Shown: piece after piece, positions 21,121 through 32,525 of the stretch | Numbering within the stretch: position 1 is the stretch's first letter | Layout: each line of letters opens with the position of its first letter | Assembly: GCA_011109175.1 (NCBI GenBank) | Contig: RDEW01000015.1 | Span: 1,181,481 to 1,245,480, forward strand | From: Dicyema japonicum | Taxonomy: Eukaryota; Dicyemida; Rhombozoa; Dicyemidae | Length of the DNA stretch: 64,000 nucleotides | Direction: 5' to 3' | Notes under the pieces: generated by a model | What the model saw: only the letters and a program-made list of their open reading frames with translations | What the model was told of the DNA's origin: nothing | The model's database searches: none | Made by a program: the position numbers and the translations under genes

Positions 21121-21914
21121 ATGATTAAAATAATTGATTGCATGGATTATTCTAATTTAAACGGAGATGGAGTAATCAAAGAGCTATTCAAGTCATTTGT
21201 CCGATTATTGATTATTGTGTTAGTAATTATGACATTACCAATCTCTCTATTTTTTATCATTTATGTAAGTTATGGTAAATTACTTAGAATGTGATGGAAT
21301 ACGAGTCAGCAGTCAAGTTTACCTTTGGAAGAGTAAATACCAAGTTTTGTGAATCAGGTTTGTAATTTTTGAGATATTAAGGGATGCACATAGTTCTTCC
21401 TTTTATTGAAACAATTAAAATCTTCAGTCTGAGAACTAAAGATGATATTTACAGATTTAAAGGAGTTTTGTTTGTATTGATTAAGATTATGACCAAAGAC
21501 GTGGTTTTAATTGACGTTGAAATACTTATTTTATATTGCATACAAAATCCTCAAAATTTAATCCTTAAAATTGATGACATTAACAAGACGAGACATAATG
21601 TTATGGAATCCTCCGTTAAAGAGGTTATGGGACATTACAAGATTTCACAGATTTTATATTGCAGAGAATTAATAAATAACCAAATTTTAGTAAATAAATA
21701 ACTGATTTAAGGAACAATTCAATAATATCGTAAAACAATGGGGGTTGTACTTGGATATTGTAATAATGTTGATTTTTTATATCCTACATTTTAGAAAGAT
21801 GTCAAATTCTCTAACGAAATCAGAGAAATTATTTTAAAAGAGAATAAATTTTACAGCATGGAAGAAGTAAGTTTATTTTGACTTTAGGAATCGACTATAA
21901 CGGAAGTCGAATAA
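21121..21914 (+). CDS. stomatin-like membrane protein (SPFH domain), short form
   Basis: Stomatin-family proteins insert a hydrophobic hairpin in the inner leaflet and oligomerise to organise membrane domains and channels. With six introns (21265-21287, 21358-21381, 21465-21485, 21690-21711, 21760-21794, 21867-21887) the exons total 648 nt, giving 215 aa in a single frame. Residues about 25-47 form the hydrophobic segment (LLIIVLVIMTLPISLFFII). Then come YESAVKFTFGRV, ILPFIETIK-like HIVLPFIETIKIFSLRTKDD, IMTKDVVLIDVEILILYCIQ, SVKEVMGHYKISQILYCREL, KQWGLYLDI and KDVKFSNEIREI, in stomatin order. It stops soon after the KDVKLP-equivalent, so the C-terminal helical and oligomerisation tail (roughly 70 residues in stomatin) is absent. 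The start is the first ATG giving a cytosolic leader before the hairpin. Confidence 0.88.
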
Positions 21915-22400
21915 TAATTATGTTTGGTTATTCTGTTTTGAAAAATGTATTTTTTTCTTTGAGTACAGGGGTTTAATCTAAAGTTAAGATAGTTCAATGA
22001 GCCACGTCGACAAGTCACAGATTATCCGATTATCTTTTATTATTTATTATCCCTAGGCTTACAATCTTTGGTAAACCCAGGACAATGTCATTACTAATTG
22101 ATTAAGGAAAGAAGCCAAGGAAGATCATCTGCTTGTGCTGACCAAATCTATTCTCCAATAGTACATTACATGCTTCCGCTTCAGAGGAGAAATGGAGAAG
22201 TAGTCTTCCATTTTCATCACACGTCCTACCGTAGCGGACATCACTTCATTATTCAGAGGAAGAGTTTTCATAATGTAACGTTCAAAAGAGGATTTAGTCA
22301 GGTTGAAGATTGTCTTTTATTACTTAATTTTTATAATATAAGGTTAAACGATTGTTATTTGATTAAATTATTATTGACCCTTTGAGCAAGTTAATATTAC
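21915..22400 (+). other. unassigned open stretch
   Basis: An open segment at 22098-22385 (LPLQRRNGEVVFHFHHTSYR, FHNVTFKRGFSQ) has no family I recognise and no clear splice partner. It may be chance or part of a decayed element. Confidence 0.25.
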
Positions 22401-22560
22401 TACAGTAGGACCCCGCCCAATAGAAAAGTGCCCCAAATATAGAGGGTGCCCCAAATATAGAGAGTATACTAAATTATTACATTTTTAACCTCTCTATTCG
22501 TATTTTTAAACACATTTTTAACCTCTCTATTCGTATTTGTACCATCAAACTGCCATCACT
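22401..22560 (+). mobile_element. pogo-like terminal repeat with internal tandem duplications
   Basis: TACAGTAGGACCCCGCCC at 22401 resembles the ends of pogo/Tigger Tc1-mariner elements inserted at TA. It is followed by GTGCCCCAAATATAGAG twice (22429-22445 and 22447-22463) and by a 27-bp unit starting ACATTTTTAACCTCTCTATT twice (22479-22505 and 22512-22538). No transposase was seen. Confidence 0.45.
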
Positions 22561-22869
22561 ATGAAATGAGTTTTGCAGTACATCTATCAATTAGGGATTG
22601 GTTATTCAAAGTATGGAGAGTTAATTACCGAATCGCTGTTGCATATGAGAAATCGATTATGTCAATCATTAATGTGTATCTTTCCACATAGGAAGATTAA
22701 TCACTCCAATAGATGAGCTTGATGATTTTTATTAGAGTCTATCTGAAATATAATCTCAACTCTGAAGACTAATTTTTGTTTGAGGAGAATGGAATTCCAA
22801 AGCAGTAATTAAACATTAATGAGAACTGTATTGGAAACTATAGAAGGAATTATCCCAACTCATCTGGAA

Positions 22870-23170
22870 ACTGTCCGGTGACTTCTGTATTGTCTACGAT
22901 TTGCTTATATGCAGCACAACCTGTCAGCATGCTGACAGACGCAAGACCACACGGATTGGTTTGCAGAAAAATATAAAAAAATAAGAGAAAACAAATATTT
23001 TTTAACGAAATCGACAATATTCAAACAGATGTTCAAATGGCTACTAATGGACTCCCGTTCATATGGAAGAACATTGATGAATAGTGATCATAAGATCGTA
23101 GTTAGTAGGTTAAGACTCCGAAGGCTTATGTATATCCTATACGAACCGTGCTAAATTATAAAGGACACAG
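22870..23170 (+). mobile_element. RTE-like LINE endonuclease remnant
   Basis: Plus-strand reading includes RKQIFFNEIDNIQTDVQMAT and, near 23065-23130, SYGRTLMNSDHKIVVSRLRL. The latter is the C-terminal part of an AP endonuclease (TYGGTLTIESDHKL in the element at 34792-37620). Short and decayed. Confidence 0.6.
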
Positions 23171-23223
23171 AAAATTTCTGCTGAAGAACTGGAAAATAAT
23201 GCTATATTATTATTGATTATCCT

Positions 23224-23280
23224 GATTCTCAACTTTGTTCTCAACTCAAAGAGAATCAGGGATTCTCAACTTTGTTCTCA
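23224..23280 (+). repeat. 20-bp direct repeat pair
   Basis: GATTCTCAACTTTGTTCTCA occurs at 23224-23243 and again at 23261-23280. Confidence 0.8.
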
Positions 23281-23668
23281 GAGCAGAGAGATGGGAGAAT
23301 ATTATGTGGATCATCACTCGACATTAAAGGATGGAGCGATTATTTATATTATATTTTTTATTAAAATTTACATTTTTTTATATATTTTTAGGCCATTAAT
23401 ATAGATTTATTATCACATACCAGACATTCGTCAATCTGCAAGGAAAAACAGTTTTTTAAGTATATTTTTTAAGGAATCTTCAACGCTTTCAGCCATTTCG
23501 TCAGATCGGCGACGAATCGTATCATTACTTAAAGGTAAATTCTAGGAACATCAAAATAAAAAATATTTAAACAATAATACCATGTACCAATTTTTTTTCC
23601 ATGCCACCATTCGAGTATTTTTCATGTACCAAAAATGGTGCACATGCACCACGGTTGAGAATCACAGA
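23257..23668. mobile_element. possible hAT-type MITE
   Basis: Starts CAGGGATTCTCAAC and ends GTTGAGAATCACAG, an imperfect terminal inverted repeat sharing ATTCTCAAC, a string common at hAT ends. No matching 8-bp target duplication is evident, so this is tentative. Confidence 0.3.
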
Positions 23669-23889
23669 TATACAATACACTTATAGTTACAATTTTAGCA
23701 TATAATGCCATTAACTGAGGGATATCCAGAATTGAACTGTCAAAATGTGCACGTACCATCAATGGTAAAAGATATCTGTTATTGGGGATCAATGAGCTCA
23801 AGGAAATAATTATATTTTTTTTGGGTCAAAAAATTATGAGATTTTGAAATTGATTTTTAATGAAACTTTTATTCAAAAAATAATTAAGT

Positions 23890-26030
23890 TTTCTATAATT
23901 AATTATTTATTTAATAACCTCGAAAAGGGAACACCAAGAAAGAAAGAGTAACCAACTAATTAAGTGATCCCGGTACACCTCAAAAGGATCGAGAGGTTTT
24001 TTGTGTTCTTCCAGAGTACCCACGGCTTTCCTATATCGACGACGATCACCTTCATTAAAATTTGAAGAAAGGTGGGTTTTTTCCCCAATTTACGTGTATT
24101 TGAGGCTTCTAGTTTTGAATGGAAGAAACAACTTGTTCGTGACCATTACAGACCGATAAAACCGGAACTGTTGTTTTTGATTGAAACATGGTCAAGCATT
24201 GGGGGAAAGATCGGGAGGTAGATTCGTTTGACGTACCAATTTGGCCTGTTAGGGAATTGATCTTTACAAATTTGATATTGAAACTCCACAAGCTTATGAG
24301 GCACAAGCATACTCAACCGTCGGTTTTAGAAGTTGATTATACAAGACGACAGCGCACTCCCGTGACGCCTGGACATTAAGAACGATTTTATTATATTTAG
24401 TTTCCTGAGACCCTTTGTCATGACGTTCTTCACATGTTGAGAAAATATCATCAATGTCGGAAAGTCACTCCCAGAATAGTTGGATGAATCTGTAAAGGTA
24501 GAGAATAGTTGGATGAATTTTCCAAATCAGATGAAATTTGTTGATGATTCATCTTCAGTGAGTTTCTTTGCTTAATGAGAAGACGAGGTTCCGAGTCCAG
24601 AGTAGTCATGTAAGATTTGTAAACTGCACGTGGGACAAACAACTTTTCAGCTCGAAAGATTACATAGTTTAGATGGTCCACTGCTTTGTCGATGGAGCAA
24701 AATGAGCTGGGATCAAAATGTAATAGGTTATGGTTAATGAAAAGCTTGAATTGAAATTTCTTTTAGATCTTGAAGGTTGCTTTAATTCTACATGAGTTAT
24801 TGAATCGGATCAGTTTTAATATAATCGGATTATGATAACTATGAAAATCGTAGAAGACGTTCCATGAAATCATCGGGTAATCCTAGAGGAAGCAAAAGAT
24901 ATGTCGGGGAGGTTGGGTTGTCATTTCTTCGTACTGGTGTCCTTATGAGGATGTTCGAGTAATTAAGAATCACCATTTTTTCGAAAGAGTCGATAATTAG
25001 ACTCCCCCTCTTGTCTGCCGACTAAGTACTGAACCATTGGGAATGTTTGGCATTGAAATCTCCACATAGAAACACATTTCGAATTTTTTGTAGTTTGTCG
25101 AGCTTTGGAACATATTTTATTACAACAGGATCCCGGCGGCGGAATGTAAATGTTGAATAGAATAAGATGTTCTGACCCATTAATAAGATCAATAAAAATT
25201 TGTTCTGCGGTCCTGTCGTGTAGAATTAAATCATCCACATGCGAGCTCACATCGTGGAGGATAAACCGTTTTTAATAATGGTAAGTAAGCCGTCACCACG
25301 TCCAATACGGTCTTTTCTGATAAAGATGTATCCAGGAAAAAGGGGTTGTACTTTGTAGAAAGTTTTGACTCCTGGATAAGGCAAATGTCAATCTTGTGCT
25401 TCGATAATAGACATCGTAACTCCAAAATCTTTGTTTTTATACCGTTAGCATTGAGTTGCATAATAACTAGTGGTTTTGGTCAGGTTTTGTTCAATATCTC
25501 CAGAAAGAACTAGAATCCAGAGGAACAAACAACATCTCGAGTTTCCAGCTGAGGTATACCATCCAGGCATACGTGGAGTCTGGATGGGGAAGAGAAAATG
25601 GTTCATTTTGATGTTATTCGACACTGAGCGACCATGAAAGGTGAACCACATGACGCCACGCTAATATTTTTCAAACAAACAGCTATAATTAATGTAATCA
25701 CGTATTATGATTATTGCTTAAATTATTCCAAAGACTAAGGTAAAACCAAACTAATAATTCCTTGATCCTAACAAATTCCAGCAGAATCTTCACTCAAGCA
25801 CAGTGATCCAGAGGACGTTGTTCGGGAGAACTGAAGTCGATTGCAGAACTCGTCGTCAGGGGACGAAGTTTTTTCCCAGTGGAATGTATGGATCCTTTTG
25901 AATGCTGAACAGGAATTTGGACGTTTCCTGAGTAAGATGGATCCATTGAAGCCACCAGAGGGAACGAAGAGAAATCTTCAACAGATAACCGCATGCACCA
26001 CCACCCGACAGTCATTAAAAGCCGTATCAA
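23890..26030 (-). mobile_element. LINE family C (Jockey-like), internally deleted
   Basis: Minus-strand order: an upstream region (26030-25500), AP endonuclease N-terminus MQLNANGIKTKILELRCLLS and IDICLIQESKL (25461-25330), endonuclease middle EQIFIDLINGSEHLILFNIYIP (about 25210-25140), a decayed DFNAKH region, the post-endonuclease linker FRAEKLFVPRAVYKSYM (24660-24600), FNIKFVKINSLTGQIG (about 24280), then the 3' end with RDHLIS-like coding and a TTATTAAATAAATAATT tail (24040-23890). Most of the reverse transcriptase is missing. Several stops; inactive. Confidence 0.8.
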
Positions 26031-26115
26031 ATTATTCGAGCAAAGATTTGTTAGTCAAAAATTAAATTAATGATTATAAAATTATTTTTTGATTCTGTGC
26101 GTGAATTTTGAAGCT

Positions 26116-27650
26116 TTACAAGCAATCATTGAGCAAACTTGCCATGTTGTAATAATTAACTCCTGTCCTCAGTCGGTCTCTAAAATAATAAATTTAACGA
26201 TGACAATAGCCAATCAATGGTGAATAGAAGGGCAGCAAAATTCGACCTCAATGTGAATGACTTTAGCATAATTATAACGAGGACAATGCTCGCATTGGGA
26301 ATGGTTGAAGTGCAATGACTGCCAAAGAAATTAGAAATCTTAATATTAAGTAGATATACATTGCTATGACTTATTTGGCTTGGTGAAAGGGGAGTTTTTG
26401 AATGGCTGCACAGAACATGAGCGCACATGTAATGTATGCGGCCGATCCCGAAGCACAAATTGGAACAGACAGAGCCACAGCTGAGCCTGCTTGATTGGAG
26501 TCACACTCAAACTCATTCGTTAAGGCTTCTGATAATTTGGGCACACCACTCAAACTGTATTCAATAGTACATCACAAACCTTGAAGCTGTAGAAATAGAA
26601 ACCAAAAGTCCAGTGAAAAACCCTTCCCATCAAATAGAGTGGATTCCTTCTGGTTACCAAATATATTGTAAGGGGAATGAAAATAAACAGTTGAACAATC
26701 AAGGTGAGCGTCACAGTCAAAGAAAAGTATCCAAGGGAATGAAAGACTGAGTAATATCTGAAGTTTTTGATTATAACTCCAATAATTATCGACATTATTC
26801 CAACCGGCATAAATCAAAATATACATCAAAAGTACAGAAATAACTTTTTGAAGAAATATGTAACAATTTTCTGTATTGCTGTCATAAAATCCAATATTAT
26901 AATAACTTGATCTTTCATGCTGTTAGCGATTAGTCCAAAAAATATGGTAACCACGACAAGTCCTACAAAATCCTCAACTCCCATACCGATAATATTACTT
27001 CCTGGAGTAACCACCAAATCTTTCTTAACCTCCCATTAGTAGAATCTGTATAAACTGTAAGAGTCTATTAATAGTTTTGACATAATACCGATGAGAAAAA
27101 TGCCTCTAACAAATTGTTGGGAATAAGATTTCTTTAATTTAAAAATATTTAATGCCTGAAAAAGTCTGCTAGGAGATCACTGGGAGTCAGACTGGTATCA
27201 GAAACCGTGTCAACATCGGAAGATAAATTAAAAGTATTGCGACCTACATAAATTCAGAGTCAACTTCCCGGTTTTATCAGATAAAAAAATCCAAGAGCAA
27301 TGGAATTCATAATAATGTTGATAAATATGCCATAACTGAGAACAATTCCAATGGTTTTTGTGCTGTCTGCGGGATTCACCGAGGAAATGGCTTGTTGTTA
27401 ATATCATAACTACCCACAAAAATACTTGGAAGAATCAACGGGAGGACTAGCATGTTTAAACAACGTAAGAAAAGTTCTCCCGGGATTCCTATTTTTAGCA
27501 TAAATAGCAACCAATCCAAGTTATTGCATTTTCTGATAAATTGTAGTTTCTTAGCAGAATACCAATACCGAATCCAATCCCAACACAAAGGAATGTGCAC
27601 AGTAATAAGCAATTTAGGCGCAAAATTCGAATTAGCCCAGATCGATTCAT
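26116..27650 (-). CDS. SLC1-family (EAAT/ASCT) transporter, divergent
   Basis: SLC1 proteins are sodium-coupled glutamate or neutral amino acid carriers of the plasma membrane. From ATG 27650 (MNRSGLIRILRLNCLLL) and removing introns of about 21-35 nt one reads IGIPGELFLRCLNMLVLPLI (the EAAT TM2 signature), DLLADFFRNLIPNNLLEAFF, VTPGSNIIGMGVEDFVGLVV then FFGLIANSMKDQ, MPVGIMSII, IPLTIYLVTRRNPLYLMG, VPKLSEAL, and at the end FTIDWLLDRLRTGVN (EAAT: AVDWFLDRLRTTTN), stopping at 26116. The NMDGTALY motif of TM7 is replaced by CASGSAAY (about 26432-26467), and the SSSATLP loop is hard to find. One intron (27132-27155) uses GC-AG. Frame problems remain near 26826-26880 and 26540-26590, so it may be decaying or contain base errors. 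Confidence 0.85.
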
Positions 27651-28263
27651 TTTAAAAATATAGTTTATTCCCTTTTATTAAATAAATATTTTATAAACAA
27701 TTTATAATTTTATTAAAAATTATATTTTATTCATGATTTTCACAAAATATTATAAAAAACATAAACTTATGACCTATCGATAGCTAATATGGCTCTTCGT
27801 AAAGTTAAATATTTGGTCATTTACACTGTATAAGATTATAGTCTTCTAAATTTATAAAAAGTTAATCTCAAATTATAATTTTTAAAATAACTAATTATCA
27901 ACTTGTTGTTTTATCATCTATGATTAGCATGAAGTGTCACGTAGTACCTTACCAAAACCATAATATCCTATTATTATCGAACCTAATTATCTGGCATTTC
28001 ATTTATTAACTAAAACCATAATCACGTGTCATTATATAATTTTAAAATGATCTAATATTTCATAAAATTGTGAGTATTGACCAAAAATTAATAAAATATA
28101 TAAGGTTCCTCTAACTATTATTGAAGTCCTTATTGAACAAGGCTGTAGTTCTACCAGTACCGTGTTAGTAATAATAAACTAAGCGGCTCCACCTTGATAA
28201 AGAAAACGTGCTATTGTTTAAGGAAAGTATGTATTCTAAGATCATTAAATCCCAAAAAACACA
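27651..28263. other. AT-rich intergenic DNA
   Basis: Upstream flank of the SLC1 gene. Very AT-rich, no gene or repeat recognised. Confidence 0.5.
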
Positions 28264-28565
28264 TATAATAATAATAACAGCCTTTTCACGAGAGCTATAA
28301 TATTTATAGCTCCGCATAGGAGGATACACACTATATTTAAGTAAAGAACAGTTAATTTTAACTAATCGTAGAACCAGGGAATGATCTTCACTTTTTTTCT
28401 TTTTCTTGTGTGTGGGTTCCGCAGTGAATATCCACTGATGACGGCGTCACTCGTCAAGCCCTTTTAGCATCGTAGATGCGTGGAACCTTCCACCAGGTGA
28501 ACAGCAGCGAGAATCGAACCCGTAACCTAAGCCACTTTAGCCCGACGCCTAACCACTATGCCACC
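28264..28565 (-). mobile_element. tRNA-derived SINE, full length
   Basis: Reverse-oriented copy of the element at 5609-5943. On the plus strand it runs from a TAATAATAATAA tail (28266) through AGCTATAATATTTATAGCTCC, the core CTGATGACGGCGTCACTCGT and CACCAGGTGAACAGCAGCG to the head GAATCGAACCC...CCTAACCACTATGCC (B and A boxes on the minus strand). Confidence 0.85.
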
Positions 28566-28989
28566 AGAAAACAGATATGACCACAATAATCAGTCGAAAA
28601 TACATATTTTAAAAATCTGGAATTCTCGGTGTCAAGAAAATGAATTACCAAAGGAATGTTTAATCGAAAAATAAGTAAGTCATTCGCTCCTGTTTAATCG
28701 TCTGAGTGATATCAACGTTGACGTAACTCAGTCTTACTGCATTGGTAATCTTTAGGGCGATTTTTTGTCAATAAAGTCAAAAATTGATTTGTTCTTTAAA
28801 ATTGTTTAAAATTTATAAAAATGTAGTTTTTAATAAAAAAAAATATTATATTAATCAAAAGTTATAAAGTCAAAAAAGTCAAAATTTTTGGTTATGTCAA
28901 AAAAGGCCAAAATTAAATTTTTAGGTCAGTAAAATAAAAAATGTTGATTTTTTTTAATTTTTCGAGTTTTTAAATAAAATACTAGCATG

Positions 28990-29710
28990 GGATCAATTAT
29001 CATCATTCACTGTTCTGCCTTGTCTCCAAGAAAATATTTTTAATGTCATGTCGCCCATTGTCTTTTAACTCTTCGATTATCTCTCAGATAATTGACGCTG
29101 TTCTAAGGGATTGTGCAATAGATCGAAGGCTGGGTACGAAGGCATGGGATTAAATGGAAAAGGATTCAGAAATCTTTCCGGGACTACCTTGTTGACTTGA
29201 GTATCGCAATGGGCCCATATCTGTGTAATACGAGTTTTGAACATCCCGCTAAACACAAGACGACTTGGGTGGGCTACCGATACGGGATTAATGGGCAGCC
29301 TATATACAATATTCTATTAAACCGTCAAGAAATGATTAAAAATGGAGATACGAAAAAAAACTTGGTTCACTGTTAGGAGACCCGGAGGATATCAGCAGAA
29401 AAATATCTTCTTTAAGAAAATGTGGAATCTTTTGATACAAAAAGGGCTCATCTCTCTCTGACCTCTGCTAAAATTGTATAACACGTTATAGACTTGCTTT
29501 CCAAGGGAGGCCGAGACGGACATTACCTGTATGTCTAAAAGAAGACTACCAGAGGATCGGAAAAAATTTTAATTCCGTGGATGACCTTGGTGATATTCGA
29601 ATGCGAGCAAGGAACAAAAGGTCCTGGAAATTGATGACACCGAAGATCGTTGAAAGTATATCTCAAGTAAAACCCGATCTAGTCAGAGCAACATGAACGA
29701 TCTCTTAGTT
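28990..29710 (+). mobile_element. RTE-like LINE remnant, internally deleted
   Basis: Contains an endonuclease piece FEHPAKHKTTWVGYRYGING (about 29235-29295), then the C-terminal domain KRYRLAFQGRPRRTLPVC and NSVDDLGDIRMRARNKRSWK (about 29470-29640). These match the end of the RTE element at 34792-37620 (RGRPRITLATLLHQDL, SADDLEHLRDLSRNRGNWK). The reverse transcriptase is absent. Confidence 0.7.
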
Positions 29711-29961
29711 AGCTACGCCGAGATTATATTTTATCAAAAATACTAATTTCTTCCTTGGTAGTCTCTCCCTAATGCAATTCACGAAAATCTTGGGACTGTA
29801 AATAAGAAACTCGAAAATGCAGATGCCCCTGATGTCCTTTGAAAAATCGCCTTCTCAAGGAGAGCGTGGAGGAATCTAACACGGAAGATTGTCCACGGTG
29901 TTGCAGAAGCGACGAGAAGATTACTTTTTTTTAGTTGCGTTTTAAAAAATAATATAAATTT

Positions 29962-30050
29962 CTTGGATTGACGAGTGACGCTGTTATTAATCAATGCAGA
30001 ACCGGATTGTCTCAGATCTCACATGCAAGCAAAAAGAAAATAAAAAAAGG
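29962..30050 (+). mobile_element. SINE core fragment
   Basis: TTGACGAGTGACGCTGTTAT, then GCAGAACCGGATTGTCTCAG and CTCACATGCAAGCAAAAAG, the core and A-rich end shared by all SINE copies here; no head. Confidence 0.65.
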
Positions 30051-30189
30051 TTCCCATTCAAAATGGCATTTTTCAAAATAACCTCCAATTAATTTTTCAG
30101 GTTTTAAATAAGTTCATCAATTAACACATTTTAGGTAAAAAAGTCATCTTTTTTAAATCTTATAAAAATTGGTTTTAAAAGGTCCTTCA

Positions 30190-31530
30190 AGCACAAGCAC
30201 TGTCAGAAGTTGGACTGGAATTAAATTGCAGTTAATGCGAAATCTACAATTGTAGACTTTCAGAACAGAAATATTCAAAAGCTTTGTCATCTTCGGAAAT
30301 TTACTGCCTGCAAGTATTCCCACACCGATGAAAACCTTATATTCCTCGGATCCCCAATCACCATAAATGCAATGGGAAAAGCTATGCGCAATAAACGAAT
30401 GTTACTCGGAAAGACTCTGGACCGCTTGTGTCTACTTGGCATGCACACGTCACTATTTTTTAGGATAAACAGTCTCAACCTACAGAGGCTTGCATATTTG
30501 CTGAGGACTACTCCCTATTTCACCCAGTGTAACCAACTCGCATAGATTAATGGGATCTTCCGTACAACAGCGGAGCGTATCTTCAACGTCCGGTTCGAGG
30601 ATTACTCATGGAAGCAAGTCAGTGAGACTCGGAGGGCTTGGAATTTGCAACCCAGTAGACCTTTCTCTCCCTGTTATATCTCTCATCGCTAATGGCCTGT
30701 AACACCCTTGTCAAAAGGATTCTACACTCCTTCCCTGAATTCTCTATTGACAAGAACGCCGGTCATGCTCGTGAGGCCTGGAGCCGTGCTTATCAGATTT
30801 CTCTGCCTTCCTCGTTCTTTCAGAGGGGCCTGTACCATGTTATATGCTGGAATTCTTTCGAAGATTCGCTAGTGTCATCTAGCCAACATCGCCATGCCTG
30901 TTTGTTGTCGGGACGTCTTTCGAGAGCGGTGCCTGGCTCAACGCCGTTCCCAATGGAGTTTTGGGTAACTTCTTGAATGATAAATGCGTCCGTATTGGGA
31001 TCTCATTATGACTGGGATTAAAAGTCTGTTCCACATCCGTGCCGATACGGAGACCAGATCGACTGTTTTGGCTTACATCCTCTTTCCTGCAGGAAAAGTG
31101 CAGACAGATTTCCCATACACATGGCCTTCAACGAAGTCGTTAGGAAAGCTTTGGACGCAGTCGGAAACCCTCCATGCTCGAACCAGTCGGTCTTTGCAGG
31201 TGTGACAGGACGACCAGATGGGATGACTATTTTCCTTTTGAAGCCAGTAAACCATTTGTCTGGGACGTCAACTGCACTGACACGTATGCCCCTTGCAACT
31301 ACTCCAGAGTACCTCTGGGGCCTGTTTTGCTGCTGAGAAGGCCAAGAGGTTGAAACGGCCAAGTACGCGGTCTTAACCAAGGACTTTTTGTTTCCCCCAC
31401 TCGCCGTTGAGACGTCTGGTTCCCTTGCGCCTGCGACGCTGGAATTCTTGAGTCGTCTAGGGAATCGAATTATTTGAGCGAATCTCGCTCGCCATTTTGA
31501 GAGGGAATAGCCACGCAGTCAGGACAGCCG
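30190..31530 (+). mobile_element. RLE-1 LINE, 3' half, decayed
   Basis: Plus-strand pieces: RT thumb-type region with INSLNLQRLAYLLRTTPYF (30460-30520), IFNVRFEDYSWKQVSETRR (30570-30630), VRIGISLWLGLKVC (about 30990), then EPVGLCRCDRTTRWDDYFPF and KPFVWDVNCTDTYAPCNYS (about 31180-31300) and the C-terminal VETSGSL-like tail near 31410. Relative to KRPDGMTLFPF and WDATCIDT the nuclease core is mutated. Confidence 0.75.
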
Positions 31531-31599
31531 CTATATGACCATTTGCTCTCTTTTCTTTACTAAATAAAACAAAAAAATAAAAAATAAAATTATTTTTAA

Positions 31600-31795
31600 G
31601 TTTGACATTAAGACCAATTTTCTTCCATCAGAAAATTCAACCAGGAGATACCAGAGGATCACTCGTCCACTGCGTGCTTGTGTTGGATCGAGGTAAGACC
31701 ACCGGGCCAAGCTGAGAGCCCTATTGTAATTCGCCGGGATCACATAATTCTTGTTTTTGTCTTTAACTATGGTCTTTGGAAATAAATTTTAAAAT
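31600..31795 (+). mobile_element. Jockey-like LINE 3' end
   Basis: Reads RPLRACVGSR then HRAKLRALL and CAGGGATCACATAATT-like 3' UTR (GCCGGGATCACATAATTC), with a TATGGTCTTTGGAAATAAAT tail, similar to the family A/B ends (RACVGTREEHR, GGGATCACGTGATA). Confidence 0.65.
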
Positions 31796-31799
31796 TTCA

Positions 31800-32159
31800 A
31801 TTTCAACCTATACATAAATTTGAATAATACCCCGACACGTGAATTAGATAAGATAGAGACTATTTCGCAAGTATCAGAATACTTGGACTCTAACTTATCA
31901 AGCATCAATGCTGGGTTAGTTCCCTAATCTTTCGTGATTCGTACATTAAATACACCTCAAACTTAACTTGATCTCCAATAGCATAATTTTACTTGCAACA
32001 ATTATTCTATTCATCCGTCGATAGTATTTGTCGTCACCCACAATTGGTGTTAACTTAAAATCAAAGAATTATACAAAATTGTAATTTATAAATTAAAAAC
32101 CGCTATTAATTCGTTCCTAACGACTCTTACTACTAAACCATTTTCAGATTCATTGAGAA
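31800..32159. other. no gene assigned
   Basis: An open piece at about 31815-31915 (LNNTPTRELDKIETISQV, SEYLDSNLSSINAG) precedes a GT; it could be one exon of something, but no partner was found. The rest is AT-rich. Confidence 0.3.
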
Positions 32160-32430
32160 CCATGTTTAATGAGAAAAGTTCTAAACGGGGAAAGTACGCG
32201 GTCCTACCCGAGGATTTTTTTATTCTGTTCGCGGTTGAAACGTCTGGTTCCCTTGGGCCTGGGATGTTAAAATTATTGAGTCGTCTAGAGAATCGGATTT
32301 ATGCACGAATAGGAGATCCACGTGTGCGCTAGTAGTTAATTTAGCGAATCTCACACGACATCCTTTGAGGGAATAGCCATGCTGTCAGGCAGCCGTTGTA
32401 TGACCTTTTTGTTTATCTTATTTTAACAAT
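32160..32430 (+). mobile_element. RLE-1 LINE 3' end
   Basis: GKYAVLPEDFFILFAVETSG then SLGPGMLKLLSRLENRIYAR, parallel to the tail of the copy just upstream (31340-31530) and to ESSGAVGPMTAEFL of other copies. 5'-truncated. Confidence 0.65.
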
Positions 32431-32525
32431 AAACCACAATGTTATTTTAAAAAAATAAGATAAATAGGAAGACTAAAAAATTTAGAAGAAATAGAAAATT
32501 TAAACGAATATTAAGACATTGTAAT

